Source of the DNA: Physcomitrium patens
Taxonomy: Eukaryota; Streptophyta; Bryopsida; Funariales; Funariaceae
Assembly (NCBI RefSeq): GCF_000002425.4
Contig: NC_037253.1
Coordinates: forward strand, 7,226,178 to 7,290,177
Direction of reading: 5' to 3'
DNA: 64,000 bases
Part shown: piece after piece, positions 1 to 9,778 of the stretch
Layout of the letters: the number at the start of each line of letters is the position of its first letter
Position numbering within the stretch: the first letter of the stretch is position 1
Program-made: the position numbers and the translations under genes
The notes under the pieces: model-generated
The model's input: the letters and a program-made list of their open reading frames with translations, nothing else
Database searches by the model: none
What the model was told of the DNA's origin: nothing

Positions 1-106
1 GCCATTCCAGTTTCTTTCTTAATATACATATTTCTATTTTGTCCTATTTCTTTTTGAGAAAAGTCTCACTTACTCTTTAGCTTTCATCGAGTTCTTGTCC
101 CTGACA
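1..106 (+). repeat. 3' end of the 5' LTR of element A
   Basis: Bases 1-106 are identical to 5804-5909. The LTR ends with CCTGACA and the two copies diverge straight after it. The upstream part of this LTR (about 424 bp if it equals the 3' LTR) lies outside the window. Confidence 0.95.
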
Positions 107-126
107 GATTGACAAGAGTACACTTA

Positions 127-137
127 CAATATCAGAG
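127..137 (+). other. Possible primer-binding site (initiator tRNA-Met type)
   Basis: CAATATCAGAG resembles the common plant PBS TGGTATCAGAG, complementary to the 3' end of initiator tRNA-Met, but its first three bases differ. It also lies about 20 bases after the LTR end, whereas a PBS normally touches the LTR. Weak assignment; another priming mode is possible. Confidence 0.3.
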
Positions 138-318
138 CTTTGTCTTTTCTTGATTAAGAGTGGATTACCCCTTTTTCTTGATAAGACATAAGTGCATTAG
201 AAGTTGCGGATTACCCTCTTTTAAACTGATATTGTTCTTAGTATTTTCTTTGTTATCAATTCCTCTCTTCTATTTGTTTTGAGCGTTGTTAGACATCTTC
301 TCTTTTCTAAGTGCTACT

Positions 319-1326
319 ATGGCAGAGCTTGTTGAAATGAAGAGTGCAATGGCACAGATGCAAGAACAATTGAGGGAGTTAATGCTTGCGATGCATCAAC
401 TCAATTTACCACCACAAGGAGCAACAAGAATGGTAGGAAGTGAAGATATAGAGATGATTGGGGCTGCTTCAACATCTGCACCAAACCATGTCCCTTCTCC
501 CAGAATGGAACACCCTTCGAGTGTTAGAGAACCGAGAGTTGCCTTGCCCGAGAAGTTTGATGGTACTAGATCCAAGTTTCGAGGATTCATCAATCAGGTC
601 CAACTAGTGATTGAACTTCAACCCCAGAGCTATCCAACTCCAGGGTCACAAGTAAGATTCATTGGTACACTTCTTTCAGGTTCAGCATTGTCATGGTTTT
701 CATCTTTTCTTGAACGACGAGATCCAATATTGGATAATCTGGAGGCTTTTTTGGCGGAGTTTCGATCCATGTTTGGAGAACATGATGCAATTCGTGTTGC
801 AACCAACAAGATCCATATTTTGCGACAAGGCAATCGATCAGTAACATTATATGCTTCGCAATTTCGACAACTTGCAACTGATATCAAGTGGGATGATGCC
901 GCACTTGTGAGTCAATTTCTCTACGGATTACAATATGAGGTAAAGAAATTGATGCTTAATTTACCTGATCCTCAAACATTGAGTCAAGCAATTGACTTTG
1001 CTGTGAAGTGCGACAATCGACTTTTTGAATTTCGATCCGAGAGTCGCACAAGTGGGCCTCAACGTTACTACAATTCAATGGCAACACCGACGTCTCCTCA
1101 ACACATACCTTCGGAAGTAGAGGATATGCAAATTGATGCGGTACGTTTCAAACCTCTTACTGAGCAAGAAAAGTCTCGTCGTCGACAAGAAGGATTGTGC
1201 TTATATTGTGGAGAACCTAAGCACACTGCTCAACATTGTCCAAAGAAGCGACGTAACTACAAAATGAGGAGTACGGCTGTCAAAGAAGACAGTATGTCGA
1301 AAAACGAGTACGTCCAGCTACAATAG
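319..1326 (+). CDS. gag: Gag polyprotein of element A
   Basis: A 335-residue capsid/nucleocapsid protein. The first ATG in the open frame is at 319; the frame is open slightly further upstream only through non-ATG codons. The central region has the retrotransposon gag fold signature (conserved FDGTRSKF, then a tryptophan- and leucine-rich helical stretch). Near the C-terminus is one CCHC zinc knuckle, CX2CX4HX4C, starting CLYCGEPKH, followed by a basic KKRR segment for RNA packaging. It ends with TAG at 1324-1326, about 70 bases inside the open pol frame. The N-terminal region differs from that of relics D and E, while the part from about residue 80 onward aligns with them, so A belongs to a separate subfamily. 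Confidence 0.92.
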   Translation: MAELVEMKSAMAQMQEQLRELMLAMHQLNLPPQGATRMVGSEDIEMIGAASTSAPNHVPSPRMEHPSSVREPRVALPEKFDGTRSKFRGFINQVQLVIELQPQSYPTPGSQVRFIGTLLSGSALSWFSSFLERRDPILDNLEAFLAEFRSMFGEHDAIRVATNKIHILRQGNRSVTLYASQFRQLATDIKWDDAALVSQFLYGLQYEVKKLMLNLPDPQTLSQAIDFAVKCDNRLFEFRSESRTSGPQRYYNSMATPTSPQHIPSEVEDMQIDAVRFKPLTEQEKSRRRQEGLCLYCGEPKHTAQHCPKKRRNYKMRSTAVKEDSMSKNEYVQLQ

Positions 1327-4300
1327 GGACCGTGCGGCTGGAAACTTGTACAACTTCTAATAAAGGTCTTATCCTCTGCTCAAAACCATCTCCTTGTTTT
1401 ATAATAGATGTACGTTTAGGACCTAATAATTACAAAGCCTCTGCCTTGGTAGATTCAGGAGCCTCATCTTGTTTTTTAGATGAAGAATTTGCTAGATGTC
1501 ATAGAATATCATTAATACAAAAAACTAAACCTGTACACGTAGAAGTCATAGATGGTCGTCCGTTGTCTTCTGGAGATGTAACTCACGAAACACTTCCTGT
1601 AGATGTAGTAATAAATGGTCATAGTAGTTGCGTAATTTTTAATATAATTAGATCTCCCTCTAATCCAGTAATTTTAGGCTTATCATGGTTAGAAACGTAT
1701 AATCCTCGAATAGATTGGATTTCTCGTAAACTTGATTTTCCTCAGAGCATTAGTAACAGTTCTATTAACCAAGTAAAAAACCATGAGTCTAGTATAGTAA
1801 AACTCACACCTATAGGTGCAAAAGCATTTATACACGCAGCAAAAGAAGGATCAACTTTTGCTATTTATGCTGCACCTATTTCTGAAAGCGTAAAGACTTC
1901 AAGTGGCATTCCAAGTCAATATCAGGATTATCAAGACGTTTTTGAGAAAAAGAATGCAGATATTCTTCCTGAGCATCGCCCATACGATTGTTCAATCGAT
2001 CTCAAGGAAGGAACTCAGCCACCATTTGGACCAATTTACAGTTTATCCCAAGATGAGTTGGCTGAACTCAAGACATATATTGACGAGAATTTAGCGAAGA
2101 ATTTCATACGCCATTCAAAATCTCCAGCAGGAGCTCCAATTTTATTCGTAAAGAAAAAAGATGGATCTTTACGAATGTGTGTTGACTATCGAGGACTCAA
2201 CAAGATCACAATCAAGAATAGGTATCCATTACCTTTGATATCAGGACTCCTTGACCAGTTAAATCAAGCTAAGATCTATACAAAAATAGATCTAAGAGGA
2301 GCATATAATCTAGTACGGATCAAAGAAGGAGATGAATGGAAGACTGCGTTTCGAACCAGGTACGGGCATTTTGAATATAATGTCATGCCTTTTGGACTCA
2401 CGAATGCACCAGCTGCTTTTCAACATCTCATGAATGATGTATTTCGTGAATTCTTAGACAATTTTGTCGTCTGCTACCTAGACGATATCCTGATTTATTC
2501 TAAGAATGTTGAAGAACATGAAATACATGTTCGTCAAGTATTACAAAAACTCAGAGATGCAGGATTGTACGCCAAGATGGAAAAGTGCGTATTTCACACT
2601 ACTCAAGTTGACTTTTTAGGATACATCATTTCAAATGATGGTCTTATGATGGATTCTAAGAAAGTCCAAACAATCATGGATTGGAAGATTCCAAAGACTG
2701 TGAGAGATGTCCAATGTTTCTTGGGATTTGCTAATTACTATCGGATCTTCATCAAAGACTTCTCACGAGTTGCAGCTCCACTTACACGCTTGACTAGTAA
2801 AGATAAATTCCAATGGAATCAAGAAGCGGAAGTAGCATTTGAAGCCTTGAAGACATCGTTTGTCTCTGCACCAGTCTTGTATCGTGTTGATTTTTCCAAG
2901 GCATTTTTTATGGAAACAGACGCATCGGATTTTGCCTTGGGTGCAGTTTTATCACAAATGGGAACAGATGACAAACTTCATCCGATAGCTTTTCATTCAA
3001 GAAAATTCTCAGCAGCCGAGATCAATTATGAGATCCACGATAAAGAACTTCTTGCAATCGTGGATTCTTTTCAAGAATGGCGTCATTATCTAGAAGGTGC
3101 TTCTAGTCCAGTCACTGTGTATACAGATCACAAGAACCTCGAGTATTTCATGTCAGCACGCGTGTTGAATCGTCGTCAAGCTCGTTGGAGTATGTCTTTG
3201 TCAAGATTCGACTTCATTATCACTTATCGACCAGGAAAACAAGAAGGTTTGTCCGATGCCCTGTCTAGACGTTCTTATTTTGCACCAAAAGAAGGAGATG
3301 CAGCTTTTGAGCAACAAAGAACGGTCCTCTTGAAACCGGAGCAATTTCATCTCCGAGCAGTGAAATCAACATTGACTGTTGATTCAACTTTTCTCAAGCA
3401 AATCCAATCCAGTATGTCCTCAGACCCTCTTGTTCATGATATCGAGAATAATTCTTCCAAGTCTCATGATTCTTCTAAGTTTGAGTTCAAGAATAATCTA
3501 TTATATTTTGAAGGACGCCTATATGTTCCAGAAGGAAAAGCACTTTTGCGTGTTCTTCAAGCACGTCATGACTTTCCAGCAGCAGGGCACTTTGGATATA
3601 ATAAGACTCTGGAACTCATATCAAGAGATTTTTGGTGGCCACAAATGTGGAAGTCAGTCAAAGACTTTGTACAATCATGTGATATTTGTTCAAGATCAAA
3701 AATTCCTCGACATCGACCTTACGGACTTCTTCAGCCATTACCTATACCAGAACAACCATGGTCTTCTGTTTCTATGGATTTCATCACAGATCTTCCAAAC
3801 TCAAGATCTTATGATTCTATATTTGTGATAGTAGATCGTTTCACCAAGATGGCACATTTTATGCCATGTACAAAATCTATCACAGGTGAAGAAACAGCTA
3901 AGCTTTTCATTGATAATATCTATCGCTATCATGGATTACCTAAAGATATCATATCGGATAAGGGAACTCAATTTGTGTCGAGATTCTGGAGGACTCTTTT
4001 CAAGATTTTAAAAGTGGACATAAATCTATCTTCAGCTTTCCATCCTCAAACTGATGGACAAACAGAGCGCGTAAACCAAGTCTTGGAACAGTATTTAAGG
4101 TGTACCATCAACTACCAACAAGATGATTGGACAAACCTTCTGCCATTGGCAGAGTTTGCTTATAATAATACGGTACATTCCTCCACGCAAAAAACACCTT
4201 TCTTTGCCAATTATGGCTATCATCCACGACTTGATACTTTTGATTTTTCAAAAGTTGATAATCCTGCAGCAGAAGATATGGCAAATCGGTTGTCAGAGTT

Positions 4301-4820
4301 ACATGCAATAATGAAGGCGCAGTTGAAGAAAGCTCAAGAACGACAAAAGATAAATGCAGATGTATATCGTAAAGAGCAACCACAACTCAACGTGGGTGAT
4401 AAGGTATGGCTACTTCGTCGCAATATCAAGACCACTCGACCTTGTGACAAATTGGACTATCGTAGGCTTGGCCCCTTTTCTGTTTCTGAACAGATCAACC
4501 CAGTTGCATATCGGTTACATCTACCGGAGTCAATGAAGATCCATCCTGTATTCCACGTGTCTCTTCTTGAACCATATAAGACAGTGGATATACAAGGAAG
4601 AAGACAAATGCCACCGCCTCCTATAGAAGTAGATAATAATGAAGAATTTGAGGTGGAAGAGATATTAGACTCAAGGCGGCGCCGAAATAAGCTGGAATAT
4701 CTTGTTCATTGGTGCGGATATGATATTAGTGAGCGCACATGGGAGCCATCCAGGAATCTAGCAAATGCATCAGCTAAAGTCAAAGTTTTTCATCAACGAC
4801 ATCCATCAAAACCAAGATGA
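1257..4820 (+). CDS. pol: Pol polyprotein of element A (protease, RT, RNase H, integrase, chromodomain)
   Basis: Open from 1257 after an upstream TAA, with a first possible non-ATG start at 1332, so it is probably made as a gag-pol fusion by -1 frameshifting. Domains in order: aspartic protease with DSGAS at 1452; reverse transcriptase with catalytic YLDD at 2475-2486; RNase H with TDASDF near 2920; integrase with an HHCC zinc finger around 3580-3690 and a D,D35E catalytic triad (MDF near 3775, SDKG near 3957, QTERVNQ near 4060; exactly 35 residues between the second D and the E); then a C-terminal chromodomain around 4650-4790 with VEEIL and the aromatic residues of LVHWCGY and TWEP. No stops or frameshifts. 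The chromodomain in chromoviruses directs integration to heterochromatin. Confidence 0.95.
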   Translation, partial: LQNEEYGCQRRQYVEKRVRPATIGTVRLETCTTSNKGLILCSKPSPCFIIDVRLGPNNYKASALVDSGASSCFLDEEFARCHRISLIQKTKPVHVEVIDGRPLSSGDVTHETLPVDVVINGHSSCVIFNIIRSPSNPVILGLSWLETYNPRIDWISRKLDFPQSISNSSINQVKNHESSIVKLTPIGAKAFIHAAKEGSTFAIYAAPISESVKTSSGIPSQYQDYQDVFEKKNADILPEHRPYDCSIDLKEGTQPPFGPIYSLSQDELAELKTYIDENLAKNFIRHSKSPAGAPILFVKKKDGSLRMCVDYRGLNKITIKNRYPLPLISGLLDQLNQAKIYTKIDLRGAYNLVRIKEGDEWKTAFRTRYGHFEYNVMPFGLTNAPAAFQHLMNDVFREFLDNFVVCYLDDILIYSKNVEEHEIHVRQVLQKLRDAGLYAKMEKCVFHTTQVDFLGYIISNDGLMMDSKKVQTIMDWKIPKTVRDVQCFLGFANYYRIFIKDFSRVAAPLTRLTSKDKFQWNQEAEVAFEALKTSFVSAPVLYRVDFSKAFFMETDASDFALGAVLSQMGTDDKLHPIAFHSRKFSAAEINYEIHDKELLAIVDSFQEWRHYLEGASSPVTVYTDHKNLEYFMSARVLNRRQARWSMSLSRFDFIITYRPGKQEGLSDALSRRSYFAPKEGDAAFEQQRTVLLKPEQFHLRAVKSTLTVDSTFLKQIQSSMSSDPLVHDIENNSSKSHDSSKFEFKNNLLYFEGRLYVPEGKALLRVLQARHDFPAAGHFGYNKTLELISRDFWWPQMWKSVKDFVQSCDICSRSKIPRHRPYGLLQPLPIPEQPWSSVSMDFITDLPNSRSYDSIFVIVDRFTKMAHFMPCTKSITGEETAKLFIDNIYRYHGLPKDIISDKGTQFVSRFWRTLFKILKVDINLSSAFHPQTDGQTERVNQVLEQYLRCTINYQQDDWTNLLPLAEFAYNNTVHSSTQKTPFFANYGYHPRLDTFDFSKVDNPAAEDMANRLSELHAIMKAQLKKAQERQKINADVYRKEQPQLNVGDKVWLLRRNIKTTRPCDKLDYRRLGPFSVSEQINPVAYRLHLPESMKIHPVFHVSLLEPYKTVDIQGRRQMPPPPIEVDNNEEFEVEEILDSRRRRNKLEYLVHWCGYDISERTWEPSRNLANASAKVKVFHQRHPSKPR
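1299..1342 (+). promoter_or_regulatory. Candidate -1 ribosomal frameshift signal between gag and pol
   Basis: Gag and pol overlap, and pol lies in the -1 frame with no ATG near its start. In the overlap the gag frame reads G AAA AAC (1299-1305), a slippery heptamer type. After a 7-base spacer, TCCAGC (1313-1318) can pair with GCTGGA (1337-1342) to form a 6-bp stem, the usual place for a stimulatory structure. Relic C (minus strand, 24948-24954) has the canonical A AAA AAC at the homologous place. In relic D the heptamer is disrupted and an extra T joins gag and pol in one frame. The seen parts are the heptamer, spacing and pairing; use as a frameshift signal is inferred. Confidence 0.55.
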
Positions 4821-4915
4821 AAACCTCTCTTATAAAAGAGACAAGATTGAGGCAAGATAACATTCAATTTTCTATCCTTGTTTGTAACTTCTTTGCATTT
4901 TGTGACGCTAATTAG

Positions 4916-5338
4916 ATGGAGAGCCAACAACCAGCGGATTCAACTCAAGAACCTTCGTTTGCTGACTTATCGGATGAGACATTGCGATTGTCACAACCTT
5001 CAAGACGACGCAACCGAAATGAAGACCCTCAAGAACGACATGTTCTTCCTCGAATAGATGGAGAGATACAACGCGTTTGGTATCACGACCTTGGAAGAGA
5101 TTCTCGATGTTTGGTGATATTATTGGAGATAGGAACGACTCCTGATGGTGTTTCAAATGTATTATTTGAAGAAAGTTATGAAGGCCTCAACAGTGATCAA
5201 ATAACAGGGTGGTCTTCTCGCCTTGGAATGGGACACTATCGATGGCTAAGAGGACCCATCAACTATCTTCGAAGAGAACAAAGATCAGAGTATGTAGCAA
5301 ATACAATTCGCCGCATATTAGATTTTCTCAATATATAA
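4916..5338 (+). CDS. Third ORF of element A, unknown function
   Basis: A 140-residue ORF with an ATG start, in a different frame from pol, lying 95 bases after the pol stop and before the polypurine tract, on the element's sense strand. I do not recognise the protein. It has an acidic, serine-rich N-terminus, a basic SRRRNRNE patch near residue 30, then a mixed, likely globular part with LVILLEIGT, a tryptophan-containing GHYRWLRGP segment and a C-terminal helix-like IRRILDFLNI. No signal peptide, membrane span or zinc finger is seen, so it does not look like an envelope protein. The ATG directly follows a pyrimidine-rich stretch ending in TTAG, a possible splice acceptor, and TATAAAAG lies at 4831-4838. 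Both could allow separate expression. Relics B and D go from the chromodomain almost directly to the polypurine tract and lack this block. Confidence 0.6.
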   Translation: MESQQPADSTQEPSFADLSDETLRLSQPSRRRNRNEDPQERHVLPRIDGEIQRVWYHDLGRDSRCLVILLEIGTTPDGVSNVLFEESYEGLNSDQITGWSSRLGMGHYRWLRGPINYLRREQRSEYVANTIRRILDFLNI

Positions 5339-5366
5339 TCACCGCTCCTCGTGGAACTCGTCCCTA

Positions 5367-5379
5367 GAAGGGGGGGTAA
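5367..5379 (+). other. Polypurine tract of element A
   Basis: AGAAGGGGGGGTA lies directly before the 3' LTR start TGTCACGG, the place where plus-strand DNA synthesis is primed. The same tract is recognisable before the 3' LTRs of relics B (7378-7390) and D. Confidence 0.85.
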
Positions 5380-5909
5380 TGTCACGGACATACATATAAT
5401 TACCTATATGAATAGATAAAAGTATGTAAAAGTAGGTTAATTGTGTAATATCTTCTAGAGAAGCTTCTTAGAAGCTTCATAGACGCTGCTTTGACTTTAT
5501 AGGAGTCTATAGTTGACTTTTAGGTTAGAAACTTGGTCAACAAGTTAGCCATGTGCCACGCATGTTGGAAGCTTAAAGAACAAGCTAACTACGTGGTCTA
5601 TCCATAGAAAACTTGCCTTGCAAGCAAAGGCATGTGGCCTAGAAAGTCAACATATATTGGAGGTCTTATAGAACATCGCCACGTGGCTTCTAGTTAGATA
5701 GTATATATAGAGGCAAGAGTGAAGCCCTCTTCACTCTTGTCAACTCCTTTCTTGCTTCTAGTCTAGTTTCAAGGGTCTCTAGTTTTCTTGTATTTTGGCA
5801 ATAGCCATTCCAGTTTCTTTCTTAATATACATATTTCTATTTTGTCCTATTTCTTTTTGAGAAAAGTCTCACTTACTCTTTAGCTTTCATCGAGTTCTTG
5901 TCCCTGACA
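5380..5909 (+). repeat. 3' LTR of element A
   Basis: A 530-bp LTR bounded by TGTCA...TGACA. A TATA box (TATATATAG, 5702-5710) followed by AGGCAAGAGTGAAGCC is conserved in all related LTRs of the window (near 5925, 7713, 25494, 32362, and minus-strand copies near 33470 and 63955), marking the likely transcription start region. The last 106 bp match the window start exactly. Confidence 0.95.
5702..5709 (+). promoter_or_regulatory. LTR TATA box of element A
   Basis: TATATATA inside the 3' LTR, about 200 bp before the LTR end. It is the most conserved part of the LTR among the relics, consistent with a core promoter. Confidence 0.6.
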
Positions 5910-6799
5910 ATTTCTTAGTTTAGTTGTATATATAGAGGCAAGAGTGAGGCTTTCTTTACTCTTGTCAACTCCTTTCTTGCTTTTAGTCTAGTTTTAAGAG
6001 TCTTATGTTTTCTAGACTTTGACAATAGTCATTATAGTTTTTCCTTGAATATACATACTTTCTTCTATTTTGTCACTTTTCTTTTGACACAAATTCCATG
6101 AGTTTATATATCTTCTTCTAGTTTGTGTCCTTGAGAGTTTATACAATTATGTGATATTTATTTATTTATTTAAGATCTAAAATTCCTCACCATTGACCTT
6201 ATAGACTTCTTTAGCTATTATCTATTCCAAAACAACCATGATCTTTTGTTTTTATGGATTTTATCAAGGATCTTTCAATCTCAAATTTATACGATTTTAT
6301 ATTTGTGATAGTAGATTGTTTTTACCAAGATGGCTTATTTTGTACTATTTAAAAAATCTATTATATGGAAAGAAACAACTAAACTTTTTCTTGACAACAT
6401 CTTTTGCTATTATGGATTATTCAAAGATATTATAGTGGATAGGAGGACTCAATTTATATTGAGATTTTGAAGAAATCTTTTTAAGATTTAAAAGTGGATA
6501 TAAAGCTTTTTTGGCTTTTCATCTTCAAATTGATGGATTAAAAAAATATATGAATCAAGTTCTATAGTAATATTTGAGGTGTACCATCAATTATCATCAA
6601 GATAATTTGACAAATCTTCTGCCATAAGTAGAATTTGCATACTATAATTTGGTACATTTTTTTACTCAAAAAATATCTTTCTTTGCTAATTATAATTATC
6701 ATCTATGACTTAATACTTTTGACTTTTTAAAAGATGATAATCTTGCAACAAAAAATTTAGAAATTTTTTTGTCAGAGCTACATATAATAATATAAGCAC

Positions 6800-6836
<37 letters not shown>

Positions 6837-7890
6837 AGAACAATAAAAGTTCAATATGGAAATCTATTGTAAAAAATAACTACAATTCAACATGGATAAC
6901 AAGATATGGCTACTTTTTTGTAATATCAAGACTACTCACTATTGTCATAAATTGGAGTATTATAGGCTTAAACCTTTTTTTATTTGTAAATAAGTCAATC
7001 TTGTTACTTATTAATTACATCTACTAGAGATTATAAAGACCCATCCCGTATTCTACATATCTCTTTTTGAACCATATAAAATAGTGAATATGTCAAAATA
7101 AAACGACAAGTGCTACTTCCTCCTATAGAAATGGATAATAATCAAGAATTTGAGGTAGAAGAAATCTTAGATTCAAGGTGACATCAAAATAGATTAAAAT
7201 ATCTTATTCATTGGCACAAATATGATATTAGTGAATGCACATGGGAATTATCAAAGAATCTTACAAATATAGCAAAGAGAGTTGAGACTTTTCATTGACA
7301 ACATCAAACAAAATAAAGATAAAAGATAATAAAAGATAATAAAAGATAATAACTACTCTTTGTAGAACTCGTCCCTTGAAGGGAGGGTAATGTCACAAAT
7401 ATACATACTTACTCTAGTATTTATATATATGATTAAGTAGAAGTAAGTAAAAATAAATTTATTTTATAATATTTTATAGATAAGCTTCCTCGAAGCTTTA
7501 TAGACGCTACTACTTGACTTCACATGTGTTTGTAGTAAATTGATAGGTTAGAAACTTGGTCAACAAATTAACCATGTATTGATAGCTTGCGGAACAAGCT
7601 AACTATATAGCACATATATAGAAAACTTCTTTTGCAAGTTAAGATATGTATATTACAAAGTCAATATGTTTTGGAGGTCCTTTAGGACATTGCCATATAA
7701 CTCCTAATTAAGAGTATATATGGAAGCAAGAGTAAAGCCTTCTTTACTCTTGTCAATGCCTTTATAATCCTTAGTCTTGTTTCAAGACTTTTTAGTCTTC
7801 TTGTCTTTGGCAATAGCTATTCTAGTTTAATACTATATTATCTTTGAGTAATTTTTTAGTTTTTTTGAGTGACACTTTTTTTAGATTAAA
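5910..7890 (+). mobile_element. Decayed, internally deleted chromovirus relic (B)
   Basis: Host copy into which element A inserted. 5910-6138 is the TATA-to-end half of its 5' LTR. The sequence then jumps directly to the integrase part of pol (homologous to about 3670 of A), so gag, protease, RT and RNase H are deleted. Integrase and chromodomain homology runs to about 7310 with many stops. A three-fold AAAAGATAAT repeat (about 7320-7350) and a polypurine tract follow, then a 3' LTR from 7391 to about 7890. Differences from A are mostly C-to-T and G-to-A. A run of about 30 A residues (6804-6833) has grown from an A-rich spot in the integrase C-terminal region. It has no counterpart of A's third ORF. 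Confidence 0.85.
7391..7890 (+). repeat. 3' LTR of relic B (3' end eroded)
   Basis: Starts TGTCACAAATATACATA, matching the A LTR start, and keeps the TATATATGGAAGCAAGAG promoter block near 7713. Similarity fades after about 7890 without a clear TGACA end. Confidence 0.8.
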
Positions 7891-9778
7891 AGGAATGTTA
7901 CAACATTTAACACAATACATTGATAACCCGAGCAAGTTTACTATAAGATTTGGCTACAATTAGTTGACTATGGTAGAAACACATGGATTAAAACATAAGC
8001 AAATGTGTGATGCAGGCCTTTACAAGCTACAAAACCTATTAAATAGTTATATTAAAAAATGGTGTGAGAACAATATATAGGCAATGTGGCAAAACGATAG
8101 ACCAAAATGGAAGTTGCAGTACTTAAACAATAGGTTAAGTCTTTGTAATTAGTAGGTCACTTTATCCCTGACGGGACCTGGTTGGGGCTATGTATCTTAC
8201 CTTACCTGCAATAGAGAAGTAAACTCTATTTGTGTCAAAAGAAAAAGAAACCTAATGTGCCAGGGTCTATGCGTGCACCAGATTACAATTTAAATGCGAC
8301 GAGCCAAGTAGCACGCTGCCTCGTGATTCTGTGATCTTTTCTTACGAAACAAACGACAGAGAATCCGATTCTCGGAGGGGAAAACATGGGTCGTGACAAC
8401 AAGCCGAAGAGGTAAGATAGTGAATGGTACCAAACAAATTCGACGAATCCATGCTCAACCAGAAAAAGGAAACAAACAAAGCTCATAAATACCTTCATTG
8501 GAATAAACTCCACCGAATTTGTGCTACAACTGACACACCATCCACAACCACCGCAGAGAAAGGCCAGAAAATGGGCAAAAATCATGCCGATGTGGAAATG
8601 AAAGCATGGACTAAGGCTCTGGAAACTCCACAGCTCCATCCTCTCTTCCTTATTTCCCGCTCATCACTCACAGCAGCAGACGAACATTAGGCGCATGGAA
8701 CGAAACTGAAACCACCGAGCTCACCGAAAAGTGCTACACACCAAACCCAAGGTGGCCTTCGAGGCACCGTGGTTATTCCGACGAGGGCGGGCTTTTAAAA
8801 AGTTTGACTTCGACGATGAAATTAAAAATAAAAAATAAAAAGGGGTGTAAGTTAAGGTAATAATGTCTGCTTCAGGCGGGGACCGACTCGCAACATTTTA
8901 CTTTTCCAACTCGTGGGTAATAATAGAAATTTGATTTTTGCGGCTTTTTTGGCGGTTCAGCCGGTTTTGAGTCCCCCCCCCCCCCGGGTCCGTAATTTCA
9001 TATTTGTTTTGTTTTGCTTTGCGTGTACTTTTGTGAGGAATGGGACATCCTTGTTTTATTTTGTTTAGTTAGTTTTCTTTTTCTCCCATGCTTTTCTTAA
9101 CATGCATGTAGTTGAAATGGTGTTGAACACGTAAATGAACCGAGAAGCAACTGGGGAAACATCGGAAGTAGCGTGAGGCCCATGGCTGCTGCAGAAGCAG
9201 CAGCTTCGGAGGCGGAGAGAGCACAAGGCCACACGGCTGGCCATGGCTGTCCCCCTCTGACACCGCCTTGCGCTCGAATCAACGCGACTCAGTGAGCGTC
9301 GGGCCGGGCGCGCTCCGCGGAGGTCGCTCGCTGTGGCGGCTTCGTGCATGGGGCGGCAGGTTCTATGCGGGTGGTTACTTGAAAGCAAGCTCCCTTCCCC
9401 TCTTGCCGAATTTCGTTGCAGCACGAGGTCGAGGTGGGGCGAGGATAGAAACTGCCCAACAGCGCTTCTCTCCGACCTCTCTCCTCGGCATTCGCCTGCT
9501 CCTTGGTTACGTGGTGGCCGGGATCCTCCATCGCCATTGACGCAAATGACAATGTGAGGAGACGGAATAGAGTTGTTGAGGTTAGGGTTGTTTCTGGTTC
9601 GTATTTCGTCGCCAAAGTCGGAAGACCAGTGCACATCTGCGTCGTTTTCCGGCCTTTTCTTTTTCTTTTAATTTTAATTTTATTGTGAGATTAGTTGGCA
9701 GTGAAGCGGGAGTGGGTATTAGTGTGAACTTTTTTGAAGGAGGTAACGTGAAGGTTTGTTTTGGACGGTGGAACGTAC
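7891..9778. other. Upstream and leader region of the HMG-CoA reductase gene
   Basis: About 7891-8250 is AT-rich with nothing recognisable. From about 8280 GC content rises. A run of C residues occurs around 8974-8985, and 9080-9700 is GC-rich with ORFs on both strands that look like chance openings. Probably promoter and long 5' UTR of the gene at 9779. No introns or start sites could be fixed. Confidence 0.5.

Larger units (their letters stand above)
1..5909 (+). mobile_element. Ty3/gypsy chromovirus, nearly complete (element A)
   Basis: An LTR retrotransposon truncated only by the window start. The first 106 bases repeat exactly at 5804-5909, the end of the 3' LTR. In order it holds the 5' LTR end, leader, gag (319-1326), pol (open from 1257 to 4820, -1 frame), a third ORF (4916-5338), a polypurine tract and a 530-bp 3' LTR bounded by TGTCA...TGACA. 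Pol order is protease, reverse transcriptase, RNase H, integrase, chromodomain, which defines the chromovirus branch of Ty3/gypsy. All reading frames are uninterrupted and the visible LTR parts are identical, so insertion is probably recent. It sits in the same orientation inside the LTR of a decayed relative that resumes at 5910. Base composition is clearly richer in G and C than the older copies. The 5' target-site duplicate is outside the window; its 3' partner would start at 5910. Confidence 0.95.

Noticed and set aside
1313..1350. H-type pseudoknot after the frameshift site
   Set aside because: TACAA (1319-1323) can pair with TTGTA (1346-1350) beyond the stem, but loop 1 would have zero bases and stem 2 is weak and AT-rich. 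A simple hairpin is the safer reading.
6804..6833. Poly-A run as a retroposon tail (also 31082-31118)
   Set aside because: Both runs sit inside integrase homology with element sequence continuing on either side, so they are homopolymer expansions and not tails.
7320..7350. Three AAAAGATAAT units as a CRISPR-like or satellite array
   Set aside because: Only three short AT-rich units with no spacers; simple slippage inside a dead retroelement.
8283..8690. Overlapping ORFs on both strands (118 and 88 codons)
   Set aside because: No family similarity and mutual overlap. The short start MGRDNKPKR at about 8385 followed by GTAAGA was considered as a first exon, but no continuation was found.
9065..9634. 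189-codon minus-strand ORF upstream of HMGR
   Set aside because: It lies in GC-rich leader DNA with several other overlapping ORFs on both strands, has no recognisable domain, and fits a chance opening in the HMGR 5' region.
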